Positions 1 through 8,104 of a DNA stretch of 64,000 nt are shown here, one piece after another (position 1 is the first letter of the stretch; every line of letters starts with the position of its first letter). Position numbers and translations under genes: made by a program. The stretch is from Flavobacterium jumunjinense. Lineage in GTDB: Bacteria > Bacteroidota > Bacteroidia > Flavobacteriales > Flavobacteriaceae. The notes under the pieces were generated by a model, which worked only from the letters and a program-made list of their open reading frames with translations, was not told the origin of the DNA and searched no databases. The stretch is taken from positions 2,604,001 to 2,668,000 of the forward strand of contig NZ_CP091285.1 of NCBI RefSeq assembly GCF_021650975.2, in the 5' to 3' direction.

Positions 1-40
1 GAGATTCGGCAAAGTCTAAGAATTTTTGTTTGTTTTCCAT
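1..40 (-). CDS. Partial 5' end of an unidentified minus-strand gene
   Basis: Reading the minus strand from the ATG at 40 gives 13 open codons, MENKQKFLDFAES, that run off the window edge. The A/T-rich stretch before the ATG and the position at the end of a long non-coding gap fit a true gene start. Too little is visible to assign a family. It would be divergent from the phage-like operon that begins at 625. Confidence 0.45.
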   Translation of the reverse strand, partial: MENKQKFLDFAES

Positions 41-169
41 CTATTTTCTATTTATTGTAATTGTTGCCAACTTTTTTATATACTCAGTTTTTCTCATTTA
101 GTTGCGTATATATATTTATATTATGTTGTATACGCTCAACTCTTATATATCTTTTTTCCAAGCATGTAA

Positions 170-185
170 TACGTATAAATACGTG
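170..185. repeat. 16-bp palindrome, copy 1
   Basis: TACGTATAAATACGTG, one mismatch from the TACGTA-N4-TACGTA palindrome found four more times in the element's two non-coding regions. Confidence 0.6.
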
Positions 186-423
186 TTTTTTGTTTTTAGA
201 TTTTTTTCTGCAAAAAGGATTATTTTATATTTTCTGTAAAACTAAGCCAAAAGAAAACCGCTTTATTGCGGGATTCCGTAAGCGGCTAAAGTTTTTTTAA
301 TAAATCTTTAAAATTCACTCTTGCGAATATAAAAGGTTTCGCATTTAACTTAAATACACGTTTTCTATACATTTTGTTAAAACTTATCCTTCCAAATCTA
401 AACTAAGTTTTTCAATTTTGTAC

Positions 424-472
424 TACGTATTTATACGTACTTTTTGCACTTTTTCGTACGTATAAATACGTA
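424..472. promoter_or_regulatory. Paired 16-bp palindromes, copies 2 and 3 (candidate operator)
   Basis: TACGTATTTATACGTA (424-439) and its reverse complement TACGTATAAATACGTA (457-472) start exactly 33 bp apart, about three DNA turns. The same spacing recurs at 17,911 and 17,944. This looks like a site for a dimeric DNA-binding protein working as a pair. The protein is not identified. Confidence 0.55.
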
Positions 473-624
473 GAAACCAAAAAACAGCCTCTTTTTTAGG
501 TTGCACTTGCTTTCACTTATAACGTGTTGCCCTCTCTTGTTGTCTCTTGTTCCCACTTGTGTTTTTGTTGCAACGCCTTGTTGCAATTTTGTGTCAATCA
601 ATCAGCAAATCAATCTAACAACAA

Positions 625-2052
625 GTGAGCAATTCATTATTTAGAAATTTGAAAAACGGTGCTAAGTATAACGCCCTTATCCCACATTCTTCTTGTGAAA
701 GAGTAAGTCTAGGAAAGGGCAATACTTTTTTTTCTATGGAAATGATCGTGCAACAAGCCTTGCAACATCATGAGCAAGTAGCAAAATTGGCTCCTGTTTT
801 ACAATCGGACACTTTAGAAAAAACGTGTCATTCAATACACGATTTTTTATATTGGCATTTGCAGTACAAAGCCGATGGAGAAGCGCAATTGTTGCGTAGT
901 CCTGCTTGTTCATGGCAACAACGCTATGATGGTATTGATTGTAAAAGTTACAGTGTTTTTGCGAGTGCGATTTTGTTGCAACAAGGTATAAAACATTACA
1001 TACGAAAGATAAAACAACCCCTACATAATCCACAAAACTACACACATGTTTATGTAGTTGTTCCCATCGACCAAGCTTCAGGCAATTTAAAAGCAGGTCA
1101 TTATACCATTGATGGTACGTTGCAACAAACTACAGAACCTTTTTACACAGAAAAAAAAGACAATTTTATGGATAAGTTACCGCATTTTGGATTAAACGCA
1201 CCAGGAGGATTAAGTGGAGAAGGAGAAGAAAACTCATGGTTAGATAATAACTGGGAAAGTATAAAATCAAAACTAAGCTGTTGGGGCGGTTCTGCTTACG
1301 ATTGGAATAGAGCAGAAGCAGACATGAAAGGTATTTTGAATATTCTTCATGGTCATTTAGAAAACATCAACACTTCGTTAGCATCTGACAATATGCAAGC
1401 ATTAGCAACATCGGTAAACCGATTTATAGGTATTGCTGCTTGGAACGCTTCGCTTGTTGGTACAAAAAGAAGTCATTCTTGGTCAAGCGATTGCACGAAA
1501 AACAATTTAAAAATCACACATGAAGCGTATAACTTTTATAGGTATGAAGTCACCAACGCATTGATGATTTACTTGGATACTTATTTTACAGGCATTCAAA
1601 ACGGTAGTGTTGTATATGGTAGAGTTTCCCGATCTGGAGAAGGCGTTCAAGAAGCATATACTGGAGAGTGGGCGACATGGGAAGACCAAGACATTGTTTT
1701 TGACATTCCTTTTGTAAAGTACACACCCAAACCCAATATAAATATTCCCGCTTTTGAAATCACGCCTTATGTAGGACAAACAAATACTTCCAATTTTGAT
1801 GTAGGCACTTTTTTACAAGGCTTGTCCAATATCATTAAAACCATTGGAGGTTCTTCAGGTGGAGGCTCAACAGGTTCGGGAACAGGCACGGGGAGTGGCT
1901 TTGAATATGACAATAACAACCCTGATAATCCCACTTACAAACCATCAACCAATAAAGCAGTCTTAGGATGGGGCGCTGCGCTTGTATTAGGCGGAATAGC
2001 CTTTACTAAAATGAAAGACAAACCAAAAGTAAAACCAAAAACAGAAAAATAA
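625..2052 (+). CDS. Transglutaminase-like protein with C-terminal membrane anchor (phage-like element)
   Basis: This 475-aa protein starts at GTG 625. Around residues 70-170 it shows the transglutaminase-like/cysteine peptidase pattern: a Cys in DCKSYSVF (C106), a His in NYTHVYVVV (H141) and an Asp in YTIDGT (D163). These are the spacing and order of the catalytic Cys-His-Asp triad of that superfamily. A Gly/Ser-rich linker (about 408-425) leads to a hydrophobic segment (about 443-460) and a lysine-rich tail, so the protein is probably membrane-anchored. It is the first gene of the operon and overlaps the next ATG by one base. It may be a virion protein that modifies or crosslinks, or an entry enzyme. 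The fold call is moderate and the role is inference. Confidence 0.65.
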   Translation: MSNSLFRNLKNGAKYNALIPHSSCERVSLGKGNTFFSMEMIVQQALQHHEQVAKLAPVLQSDTLEKTCHSIHDFLYWHLQYKADGEAQLLRSPACSWQQRYDGIDCKSYSVFASAILLQQGIKHYIRKIKQPLHNPQNYTHVYVVVPIDQASGNLKAGHYTIDGTLQQTTEPFYTEKKDNFMDKLPHFGLNAPGGLSGEGEENSWLDNNWESIKSKLSCWGGSAYDWNRAEADMKGILNILHGHLENINTSLASDNMQALATSVNRFIGIAAWNASLVGTKRSHSWSSDCTKNNLKITHEAYNFYRYEVTNALMIYLDTYFTGIQNGSVVYGRVSRSGEGVQEAYTGEWATWEDQDIVFDIPFVKYTPKPNINIPAFEITPYVGQTNTSNFDVGTFLQGLSNIIKTIGGSSGGGSTGSGTGTGSGFEYDNNNPDNPTYKPSTNKAVLGWGAALVLGGIAFTKMKDKPKVKPKTEK

Positions 2053-2990
2053 TGTATCAAGATAATTATAATATAGAAGTAGAAAATCAAGGTTTAAACG
2101 GTTGGTTTGGTAGATTTTTAAAAGGAGTAATTGTTCGAGCTGCTGCAATGGTGGATTCCTACTTGTCAATTCAAACAGCAGGTCTTTCGGCAGAAATAGG
2201 AAGTTTTGCTTCATGGGCTGATACTATTGGAACAGGTTCAGGAAATAATGGATGGTGGCAAAAAGGAGCATTACCGATTTACAATATTGAAGACGACCCA
2301 AGAGCACAATATGAACCCAATAGCATAGAGGAAACCGTTTTAACTGCATTTGCTGATAATTTGGCTAAGATTGTGGCATTAGTTAGCGAAGATGCGATTA
2401 ATAAAGTACAACAACTTCCTTTTTCAAATCAGAAAATTGCCAATGCCAACGCTTTGTTGCAACGCATTGCAACAGTGAAAGGCTATTATCAGTTTCACGA
2501 AATGGAAAGGCTGTCTTATGCAGCAGTACAATTGAGAAACTTACTTATTGAAAGCTTATTTATCCCCGTTGAAAAGTTGTTGCAACAGCAAATGGAAAAG
2601 GATGCTTCTTCATTTTTTCAAACCAATGTTGTTGTGAGTATTCCATCAAAAACAATGATAACCGATATAGCACCTTTTCAAAAAGTGTCTGTTATTCCGA
2701 TTAAAGCGAGTTTTAAAATTTACGAATTGCACCCAAAATTAGATTTACCACCTGATGATGTGATTGTGGTAGATAACCCACCAAAAGGAGATGAAGGCAT
2801 TGAAATTTCACCACCACCCAATGATGATGATGTCGTGATTACAGTTCCCGACCCAACGGATCCAATTCAAACGACAGTACCCGATTTAAGTGTCACTCCA
2901 GAAGGTTCGGGATTGCCTTGGTTATTGTTAATCGGAGGCAGTGTCTTAGCGGTTTGGGCAACAAAGAAAAAGAAGAAAGAAAAGAAATAA
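2052..2990 (+). CDS. Putative membrane-anchored structural protein (phage-like element)
   Basis: This 312-aa protein is of no family I recognise. Most of the chain looks soluble and partly helical. A Pro/Asp-rich linker with DDVVI/DPTDP repeats (about 240-280) is followed by a single transmembrane segment (GLPWLLLIGGSVLAVW) and a final KKKKKEKK tail. The layout, linker then anchor then basic tail, matches the preceding 475-aa protein, which suggests both sit in the same membrane with the bulk on one side. Start ATG 2052 overlaps the upstream stop. Confidence 0.6.
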   Translation: MYQDNYNIEVENQGLNGWFGRFLKGVIVRAAAMVDSYLSIQTAGLSAEIGSFASWADTIGTGSGNNGWWQKGALPIYNIEDDPRAQYEPNSIEETVLTAFADNLAKIVALVSEDAINKVQQLPFSNQKIANANALLQRIATVKGYYQFHEMERLSYAAVQLRNLLIESLFIPVEKLLQQQMEKDASSFFQTNVVVSIPSKTMITDIAPFQKVSVIPIKASFKIYELHPKLDLPPDDVIVVDNPPKGDEGIEISPPPNDDDVVITVPDPTDPIQTTVPDLSVTPEGSGLPWLLLIGGSVLAVWATKKKKKEKK

Positions 2991-3012
2991 TATTAATCAA
3001 AAATCGAATACA

Positions 3013-3510
3013 ATGGAATTAAAACCAATAAAAACGGAGCAGTTAAGCTCGGGAGTTGTTAATGTTGTTGGAGCAGGAGCAGGCTTTATGCTTCCGGGCG
3101 CTTTAGCCAATATGGTGGCTAAAGTAAAAGTGGAAACAGTAGTTACTGAAGCCCAAAAGAAAAAGAAATTAATGGTTAACGCAGCCTGTATTTTAGCAGG
3201 TATCGCAGGAAGTTTAGCAGTAAGCGGAAAAGATACTGTAGCAGAAGGTGTAAGAGCTTTATGTACAGGTATTGCAGGAGGTGGAATTAAAGGCGTTGCT
3301 TCTCATTTACTTGAAAAAGAAGTAGCCAAAACAGATGCAGCAAGCAACAAAGGAATGCTTTTACGTGGTGCGCTTGGTTGTCCACAATCGACAATGAACC
3401 AAAGTAGAATTACACATTATCCAACCTTAAACCGTCCAGGGCGATTAAGACAACCAATTTTTCAAAGCAACCCTAGTTTAGAAATAGGAACAAACGATCC
3501 ATTATCGTAA
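3013..3510 (+). CDS. Small Gly/Ala-rich membrane-associated protein (phage-like element)
   Basis: 165 aa with no recognised family. Two moderately hydrophobic, small-residue-rich stretches (VNVVGAGAGFMLPGALANMV and the AACILAGIAGSLAV to GIAGGGIKGVA region) suggest membrane association. The C-terminal third (about 115-165) is polar and Pro/Arg/Asn-rich. It lies between the anchored proteins and the capsid candidate, so a minor capsid or membrane protein is the simplest guess. Confidence 0.55.
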   Translation: MELKPIKTEQLSSGVVNVVGAGAGFMLPGALANMVAKVKVETVVTEAQKKKKLMVNAACILAGIAGSLAVSGKDTVAEGVRALCTGIAGGGIKGVASHLLEKEVAKTDAASNKGMLLRGALGCPQSTMNQSRITHYPTLNRPGRLRQPIFQSNPSLEIGTNDPLS

Positions 3511-3570
3511 GTCGTAATTAAGAATACAAGAATTTTAAAATAGAATCAAACCAAAATAAAAAAGAACAAG

Positions 3571-4131
3571 ATGCAAAGTATCACATTAGAACAAGCTGTA
3601 AGAACAGCACAACAATTAAAAACAGGAGAAGCTTTACCTTCTGTAATGATTTTAAATACAGAATATTTTCCTAGAAAAGCGGTGAAATTCACATCGGGAT
3701 TGTCTAATAAAATAGAGAATACCGAGCTTATTTTACCAAAGCACGTTAAAGAAGTCGGAGTAAGAAACATAGATAAGGATCAGTTGGATTATCCTTTTTT
3801 GCCAACAGGGATTAGATTGGTGTTTGATACAACAACAGCAGATGTTACTCCTAATGTTGCGGATTATAAAGACAATGCACCAGTGTATTGGGCAAATGGA
3901 GAAATCACTATTTTTCAAGATGGTGTGTTAGCAGAGCTTCCTGTTTCTGTCTTAGCAAACAACTTTAATCCGTTAACTACTACGGATGATTTTTTCCCAT
4001 TAGCTCCTTTTTTAATTCGTCCAAATAAATCCTTTAAAATCAGTACATCACTTGCAGGTATTGCACAAGCAGGTCATGCCTATAGAATTGAAATTCTAGG
4101 AATTGAGTTTGTAAAGAATTCAAGAAACTAA
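3571..4131 (+). CDS. Candidate jelly-roll major capsid protein (phage-like element)
   Basis: This 186-aa, mostly beta-rich protein has no transmembrane segment. Its second half alternates short beta-like strands and loops (ITIFQDGVLAELPVSVL; LAPFLIRPNKSFKIST; YRIEILGIEF), the texture of viral jelly-roll proteins, and its length suits a single jelly roll. A strong intrinsic terminator follows 12 bp after the stop, the usual arrangement for a gene expressed above its downstream neighbours. Two small beta-rich proteins follow (122 and 99 aa) and could be partners. The capsid role is inferred; a structure prediction would settle it. Confidence 0.5.
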   Translation: MQSITLEQAVRTAQQLKTGEALPSVMILNTEYFPRKAVKFTSGLSNKIENTELILPKHVKEVGVRNIDKDQLDYPFLPTGIRLVFDTTTADVTPNVADYKDNAPVYWANGEITIFQDGVLAELPVSVLANNFNPLTTTDDFFPLAPFLIRPNKSFKISTSLAGIAQAGHAYRIEILGIEFVKNSRN

Positions 4132-4143
4132 TTAATCAAACCC

Positions 4144-4174
4144 AAAAGACTGCAAGTTTTTTGCAGTCTTTTTT
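4144..4174 (+). terminator. Intrinsic terminator after the capsid candidate
   Basis: AAAAGACTGCAA (4144-4155) pairs with TTGCAGTCTTTT (4161-4172), followed by more T. It sits inside the operon, so it probably attenuates rather than ends transcription and gives excess message for the upstream gene. Confidence 0.8.
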
Positions 4175-4186
4175 AACTCTTTTCAA

Positions 4187-4555
4187 ATGGAAATAACATA
4201 CATAGAAGAAGTAAAAGACATTACTGTTTTAAATGGAAAAACAGGAGCTGTTGTTGATGAAGCAACCGATGTTGATGGTTCATTAATTGTTGGAGTTGTC
4301 ATTTATCACGATGCTTTATCAGTGAATCCAAGCATGATAAAAGCGTCATTATATGGCAATCAAAAAGAACTGTCAAAGATGCAACATATTGACAATTATA
4401 GAAGTAGAGAAGCATCTTACAGCGAAGGATTTAAGCCTGTAGAACCGATGGAATCAGGAAAGAGAATTCGTTTTGAAATTCGTGCTGATAGTGCATTTAC
4501 AGCAGATTTTAAAGCGCAATTAATTTTAATAAAAGAGAAAAGAAAAAACTGTTAA
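4187..4555 (+). CDS. Small beta-rich putative structural protein (phage-like element)
   Basis: 122 aa with no recognised family. It is acidic at the start and shows alternating strand-like segments (SLIVGVVIYHD, IRFEIRADSAFTADFKAQLILIKE). There is no signal peptide or membrane segment. It starts just after the internal terminator and is two bases from the next ATG, so it is probably co-translated with the 99-aa protein. A minor capsid or spike-base role is possible from position only. Confidence 0.5.
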   Translation: MEITYIEEVKDITVLNGKTGAVVDEATDVDGSLIVGVVIYHDALSVNPSMIKASLYGNQKELSKMQHIDNYRSREASYSEGFKPVEPMESGKRIRFEIRADSAFTADFKAQLILIKEKRKNC

Positions 4556-4557
4556 TT

Positions 4558-4857
4558 ATGGCAAAGGTTGTACTAACATCAAAAGAAATATTTAGAAAAG
4601 ACAAGGTTCGAGAGCATAACGTAACAAGTCTTGTTATTTCAAATCTTGATACTAAAGAAGCGCGTTTTTTATACAATGGTGTACCAAGAATAATTCCTCC
4701 ATTTGATGCGATGTACAATGTGCCAGTAGGCAGTTTTGAATTCTCTAATTACGGACATCACTTTGATATTGACATTCAATTTGATAGTGATACTTATAAT
4801 CTGGTAGTTGATTATTCAATACTACTAGAAGCTACTAACCCTAACAATTGTAGATAA
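4558..4857 (+). CDS. Small beta-rich putative structural protein (phage-like element)
   Basis: 99 aa with no recognised family. It has segments such as TSLVISNLDTKEARFLYNG and PVGSFEFSNYGHHFDIDIQF that look like a compact beta domain. The stop codon overlaps the next start (ATGA). Its placement suggests a virion part made together with the 122-aa neighbour. Confidence 0.5.
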   Translation: MAKVVLTSKEIFRKDKVREHNVTSLVISNLDTKEARFLYNGVPRIIPPFDAMYNVPVGSFEFSNYGHHFDIDIQFDSDTYNLVVDYSILLEATNPNNCR

Positions 4858-5615
4858 TGAGGCAAGAATTTATACAATTAGTTCAAAAGTTACAGACAGA
4901 TGCTTTGGCAGCGGTTTCTGTTTCCAATAAGAACAACTATCAGGAAATTTTAAAAAGTACCTACGGGCATGAACTAATTCAAAAATACGGTTCGGTTCAA
5001 AACTACTTTGAAAAGTTGAACCAAGAAGGACATACTGATTTAATTATTCAAGAATGGCGAAAAAACGGAAATACAAAGGTGCGAAAAAACAATCCTTTTG
5101 AAGTTTCTTTTTTAGAAAAGCCACAACCGACACAAGTGAAACCACAAGAACCTACAGGAAATATGTTTCAAGGATTAAAAGGAACAGGATTAGGCTTTGC
5201 TGATGTTCTGACAATGAACACTAATTCAGAGTTGAAAATTCGATATGAAATTGAAAATGAATTATTGAAAAAGGAAAACAAGAAACTTGAAGCAGAAATA
5301 TTTCAGTTAAAAGAGAGTTCATTAAAAGACAAATATGCAGGAGACAAGAAAAGTCAAAACGGAGAAGTGGTTAATAATGCGATTAATCAACTTGGTCCAA
5401 TTCTGCAATCTTTTTTCCAACCTAGAGAAGCACCAACCGCATTAAATGCACCTGTTCAAAATTTATCAGAGATAAAAAATCAGTTGCAACAATTATTGCA
5501 ACACACGCAATTTTCAGATGCAATGGCAGAATTACTGCTATTAGTGAATAATAAAATCAATGATGATGACGGATTTTATGACAAGCTAGTGCAATTATTA
5601 GAACAACAACCTTAA
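4857..5615 (+). CDS. Coiled-coil protein (phage-like element)
   Basis: 252 aa. A clear heptad-type segment (about 135-165: ELKIRYEIENELLKKENKKL onward) indicates a coiled coil. The N-terminal region is helical and polar, and the C-terminal 70 residues are Gln/Leu-rich. There is no membrane segment. It could be a scaffold or assembly factor. No family was recognised. Confidence 0.55.
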   Translation: MRQEFIQLVQKLQTDALAAVSVSNKNNYQEILKSTYGHELIQKYGSVQNYFEKLNQEGHTDLIIQEWRKNGNTKVRKNNPFEVSFLEKPQPTQVKPQEPTGNMFQGLKGTGLGFADVLTMNTNSELKIRYEIENELLKKENKKLEAEIFQLKESSLKDKYAGDKKSQNGEVVNNAINQLGPILQSFFQPREAPTALNAPVQNLSEIKNQLQQLLQHTQFSDAMAELLLLVNNKINDDDGFYDKLVQLLEQQP

Positions 5616-5628
5616 AAAAAAACACAAG

Positions 5629-5820
5629 ATGCAAAAACAAATCACATTAACAATACAGCCTTCCAATGCAGTTGATTTAAAGGCAAAGCAAAAAGCGTTA
5701 GAAGCTATTGCTTTATTAGAAACAGACACATTAACATTTTTAGGCGAGTTAGCCAATTCACCCAAAGCGGTTAAGAAATTAAAAGACAATAAAAAGCTCA
5801 TTAAAACAATGGTCATGTAG
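5629..5820 (+). CDS. Small helical protein (phage-like element)
   Basis: 63 aa, Lys/Leu/Ala-rich and predicted mostly helical (KAKQKALEAIALLETDTL). It lies 13 bp after the coiled-coil gene and directly before a terminator hairpin, closing that block. Function unknown. Confidence 0.5.
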   Translation: MQKQITLTIQPSNAVDLKAKQKALEAIALLETDTLTFLGELANSPKAVKKLKDNKKLIKTMVM

Positions 5821-5833
5821 TTTGTGTTGTGTC

Positions 5834-5872
5834 AACCACACTTTGCACTTGCCTTGCGGGTGTGGTTTTTTT
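5834..5872 (+). terminator. Internal intrinsic terminator
   Basis: AACCACAC (5834-5841) pairs with GTGTGGTT (5860-5867) and is followed by a T run. It separates the structural block from the TM-protein, spike and lysis block. Confidence 0.7.
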
Positions 5873-5896
5873 GAATCATTAAAACAATAAAATAGT

Positions 5897-6442
5897 ATGT
5901 CCAAGATAGTTGATAAAGCCAAAATAGGTCTTGAAAAAACAGGAGAAGCCGTAAAGAAAAATAAGACCCTACTTTTCATTGTAGGCAGTGTAGCGGTGTA
6001 TTCCATTTATAAAATAGTATCCAATACCACCTCGGCAGTTGATGATATTTTTAATCCTGATATTGACAATGAAGTAGAAGGCACTGGAGGAAGCACACAA
6101 GGCGCATCGATTAGCAACCAACAAGCCACCAATTATGCGCAACAACTTTTAGATGCTATGAATTATAATCCGTGTTGGCTTTGTTATGGAACCGATGAAG
6201 AAAAGATTTTAGCTGTTTTTCAGAGGCTAAAAAACACAGGCGATTTTATCAAAGTCTATAATGCTTTTGGTAAAAAAGATTACAACGGTTATAACTCACC
6301 GCCCGATGGTTTTTTATCCAATTTTGATAGTTATGAGCCTCGTAATTTGGTCTATTGGTTAAAATCAGAAATAGAGCCGAAGGATGGCGATGTGTATGAC
6401 ATCGTTAAAGAAAGAGTAGAGTTAGCAGGTTTCACATTTTAA
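5897..6442 (+). CDS. Membrane protein with helical C-terminal domain (phage-like element)
   Basis: 181 aa. One N-terminal transmembrane segment (about 24-42, TLLFIVGSVAVYSIYKIV) follows a lysine-rich leader. After a Gly/Ser linker comes a helical domain with DEEKILAVFQRLKNTGDFIKV and VKERVELAGFTF, a pattern of regularly spaced helices. No family is assigned. The layout resembles a virion membrane protein with an internal or external head domain. Confidence 0.55.
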   Translation: MSKIVDKAKIGLEKTGEAVKKNKTLLFIVGSVAVYSIYKIVSNTTSAVDDIFNPDIDNEVEGTGGSTQGASISNQQATNYAQQLLDAMNYNPCWLCYGTDEEKILAVFQRLKNTGDFIKVYNAFGKKDYNGYNSPPDGFLSNFDSYEPRNLVYWLKSEIEPKDGDVYDIVKERVELAGFTF

Positions 6443-6452
6443 TTCAAAAGCA

Positions 6453-6824
6453 ATGTTAGTAAAAGGAAAAATAACAGATTATGAAGGTTTCCCCATTTTT
6501 GATGCAACGGTAGTTATAAAAGGAAGCGATCCTATAATTGGAGCAACAGCCAATTTTGATGGGAATTACGCCATTAATGTAAATAGAGGTGATATACTGA
6601 AATTCTCTCATGTGGGTACAAACCAAATCATTGAAAGAAATGTAACCGCTTCAATGACAACATTAGATATTGCCATGCCTAACGAATTACAATTGCCTGA
6701 AACGGTTGTAATAGGAAAGAAACGCACCAATTGGTTTTGGTTGCCTCTTGTTATTGTTGGTGGTGCTATTGCAGTGAATCAGTCTAGAAAAGAGAAAGCA
6801 ACACCCAAAAAAATCAAAATCTAA
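6453..6824 (+). CDS. CarboxypepD_reg-like beta-sandwich protein with C-terminal anchor (phage-like element)
   Basis: 123 aa. Residues 1-85 match the carboxypeptidase regulatory-like domain found at the start of SusC-type receptors: VKGKITDYEGFPIFDATVVIKG, then the NFDGNYAINV turn and LKFSHVG. A short linker with LPETVVIGKK precedes a transmembrane segment (WFWLPLVIVGGAIAV) and a basic tail. Such domains belong to the host's cell-surface proteins, so a phage-like operon may have captured one for adhesion or attachment. The use is inference. Confidence 0.65.
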   Translation: MLVKGKITDYEGFPIFDATVVIKGSDPIIGATANFDGNYAINVNRGDILKFSHVGTNQIIERNVTASMTTLDIAMPNELQLPETVVIGKKRTNWFWLPLVIVGGAIAVNQSRKEKATPKKIKI

Positions 6825-7282
6825 TGACTTCTTATCTAAATAGTACACTCCCCAATTTGCCCAGAGGATTACGCAACAATAACCCGGGCAATTTGATACA
6901 AACAAATATTCCCTGGAAAGGCAAAGTGCCACTATCTCAAAACACCGATACGCGTTTTGAACAATTCTACGAATTACGCTATGGCATAAGAGCTTTGATG
7001 TTGGACTTGTATAATGATTTTTACAAAGGAAAAAACACAGTCACGCAATTAATATCAGAGTTTGCGCCCCATTTTGAAAACAATACCGATGCTTATATCC
7101 GTTCGGTTATTAATGGCATCGGTTCTAATGTGATTGGAACACTTACTGAAGAAAAACTAATCGGATTATCCAAAGCCATTGTTTTAATGGAAAACGGAGT
7201 GAAGTATAAAAACTACATCACCGATAACGATTACAAACAAGCGGTAGCCATTTTAGGAAAACCCCTTAAAAAAAAAGCATAG
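6824..7282 (+). CDS. P5-like structural/peptidoglycan-associated protein (phage-like element)
   Basis: 152 aa. RGLRNNNPGNL near the N-terminus (about 15-25) followed by FEQFYELRYGIRALMLDL is the signature of proteins commonly annotated as phage structural protein P5, linked by name to non-tailed phages of the PM2 type. These are lysozyme-like or muralytic in several phages, but I cannot identify a catalytic Glu with certainty. It has no signal peptide. The start overlaps the previous stop (TAATG). Confidence 0.65.
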   Translation: MTSYLNSTLPNLPRGLRNNNPGNLIQTNIPWKGKVPLSQNTDTRFEQFYELRYGIRALMLDLYNDFYKGKNTVTQLISEFAPHFENNTDAYIRSVINGIGSNVIGTLTEEKLIGLSKAIVLMENGVKYKNYITDNDYKQAVAILGKPLKKKA

Positions 7283-7342
7283 GAATTTTGCCAGTTTTGG
7301 CGCTATCAACGGCTATAATTTTAATGATAAAGAAACTAAAAC

Positions 7343-7849
7343 ATGATCGGAAATAAACCTTTTTCACGCCCAGCACTTGACGAATTAAAAGACAAATTAC
7401 TGGATAGCTATAACGGAGTAAGAGCCGAACCAGTTGATACAACTTTAAACGGTTTTCATATTGAGAAAACAGAAAATAAAAGTGTCGGATTTTCGGTAGT
7501 CAATAATGATACTGCAGGAAACTCAGCGCAAGCCAATATCATGGTTAAAGGAAGTGGAAAGCTCTATTCCAATTATGTTGGATTAAGTTATTACAACAAC
7601 AATTATTATGTAGCTGCTTTTAGAAATAGTGGCTTATTGTTTTCGGATAAAACCTTGAATTTAGCAACTTGGTTTAATAATCCTATTGTTTTTAGAACAG
7701 GTTCCACCTTTTCAGGAACAACACCAAAATTTACCATTCATGGCAACGGACAACTTCAATTGGGCGTTCAACCGACATTAAATAATGCAGTTACTAAACT
7801 ATTAGCCATTGATGAACTTGGAAACATTGTAACTGTCGATAAACCTTAA
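7343..7849 (+). CDS. Spike or fibre-like protein (phage-like element)
   Basis: 168 aa, Asn/Gly/Tyr-rich and repetitive. A short helical N-terminal part (about 1-30, PALDELKDKLLDSYNGVRAE) could trimerise. The rest reads as beta structure (GSGKLYSNYVGLSYYNNN, FRTGSTFSGTTPKFTIHGNG) ending in AIDELGNIVTVD, which is common near the ends of phage fibre or appendage proteins. Receptor binding is the likely role. Confidence is moderate because fibre proteins diverge quickly. Confidence 0.5.
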   Translation: MIGNKPFSRPALDELKDKLLDSYNGVRAEPVDTTLNGFHIEKTENKSVGFSVVNNDTAGNSAQANIMVKGSGKLYSNYVGLSYYNNNYYVAAFRNSGLLFSDKTLNLATWFNNPIVFRTGSTFSGTTPKFTIHGNGQLQLGVQPTLNNAVTKLLAIDELGNIVTVDKP

Positions 7850-7861
7850 AAAAAAATAGAT

Positions 7862-8104
7862 ATGCAGCTTTCAGAATTACTCAATTATATCCTTGGTGGA
7901 ACAACAATTACTTCAATTATTTTAGGATGGAGAACCCGCAAAACAGATGCAGTGGATAAGATGGCTGATGTCTATAAAAAAATGTCGGAGCAAACAGAAA
8001 AACGATTGGACGATATGCAAAAAACATTAGACGAATACCGTACAGAATTAAACCAGTATATCAATCAATGTTCTAAATGTTCCAATAACAAACTAAGAAA
8101 ATGA
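7862..8104 (+). CDS. Small membrane protein with coiled coil, holin candidate (phage-like element)
   Basis: 80 aa. A hydrophobic N-terminal segment (LLNYILGGTTITSIILGW, about 5-22) is followed by a charged coiled coil and a CSKCSNNK tail. It overlaps the next gene by four bases and lies just before a spanin-like lipoprotein and an M23 peptidase, the position where a holin is expected. One membrane pass is unusual but known for small holins. Confidence 0.45.
   Translation: MQLSELLNYILGGTTITSIILGWRTRKTDAVDKMADVYKKMSEQTEKRLDDMQKTLDEYRTELNQYINQCSKCSNNKLRK

Larger units (their letters stand above)
41..624. other. Non-coding regulatory region before the phage-like operon
   Basis: This 584-bp gap contains no convincing gene. 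It holds a GTTGCCAAC-type repeat segment (about 61-90) that resembles 17,729-17,757, and three copies of a 16-bp near-palindrome TACGTATTTATACGTA (170-185, 424-439, 457-472). The last 100 bp are rich in TTGTTG/TTGCAA words. It separates the divergent partial gene at the window start from the GTG start at 625, so it probably carries the promoters and operators for both. I could not place a TAnnTTTG promoter with confidence. Confidence 0.5.

Noticed and set aside
61..300. A 79-codon plus-strand frame in the leader
   Set aside because: It is Phe/Tyr/Cys-rich as random A/T-rich DNA would be, starts with a rare codon and overlies a repeat and a regulatory palindrome.
1..620. Left attachment site of the tRNA-Arg element
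   Set aside because: No copy of the tRNA 3' end sequence was found here or elsewhere in the window, so the left boundary is probably upstream of base 1.
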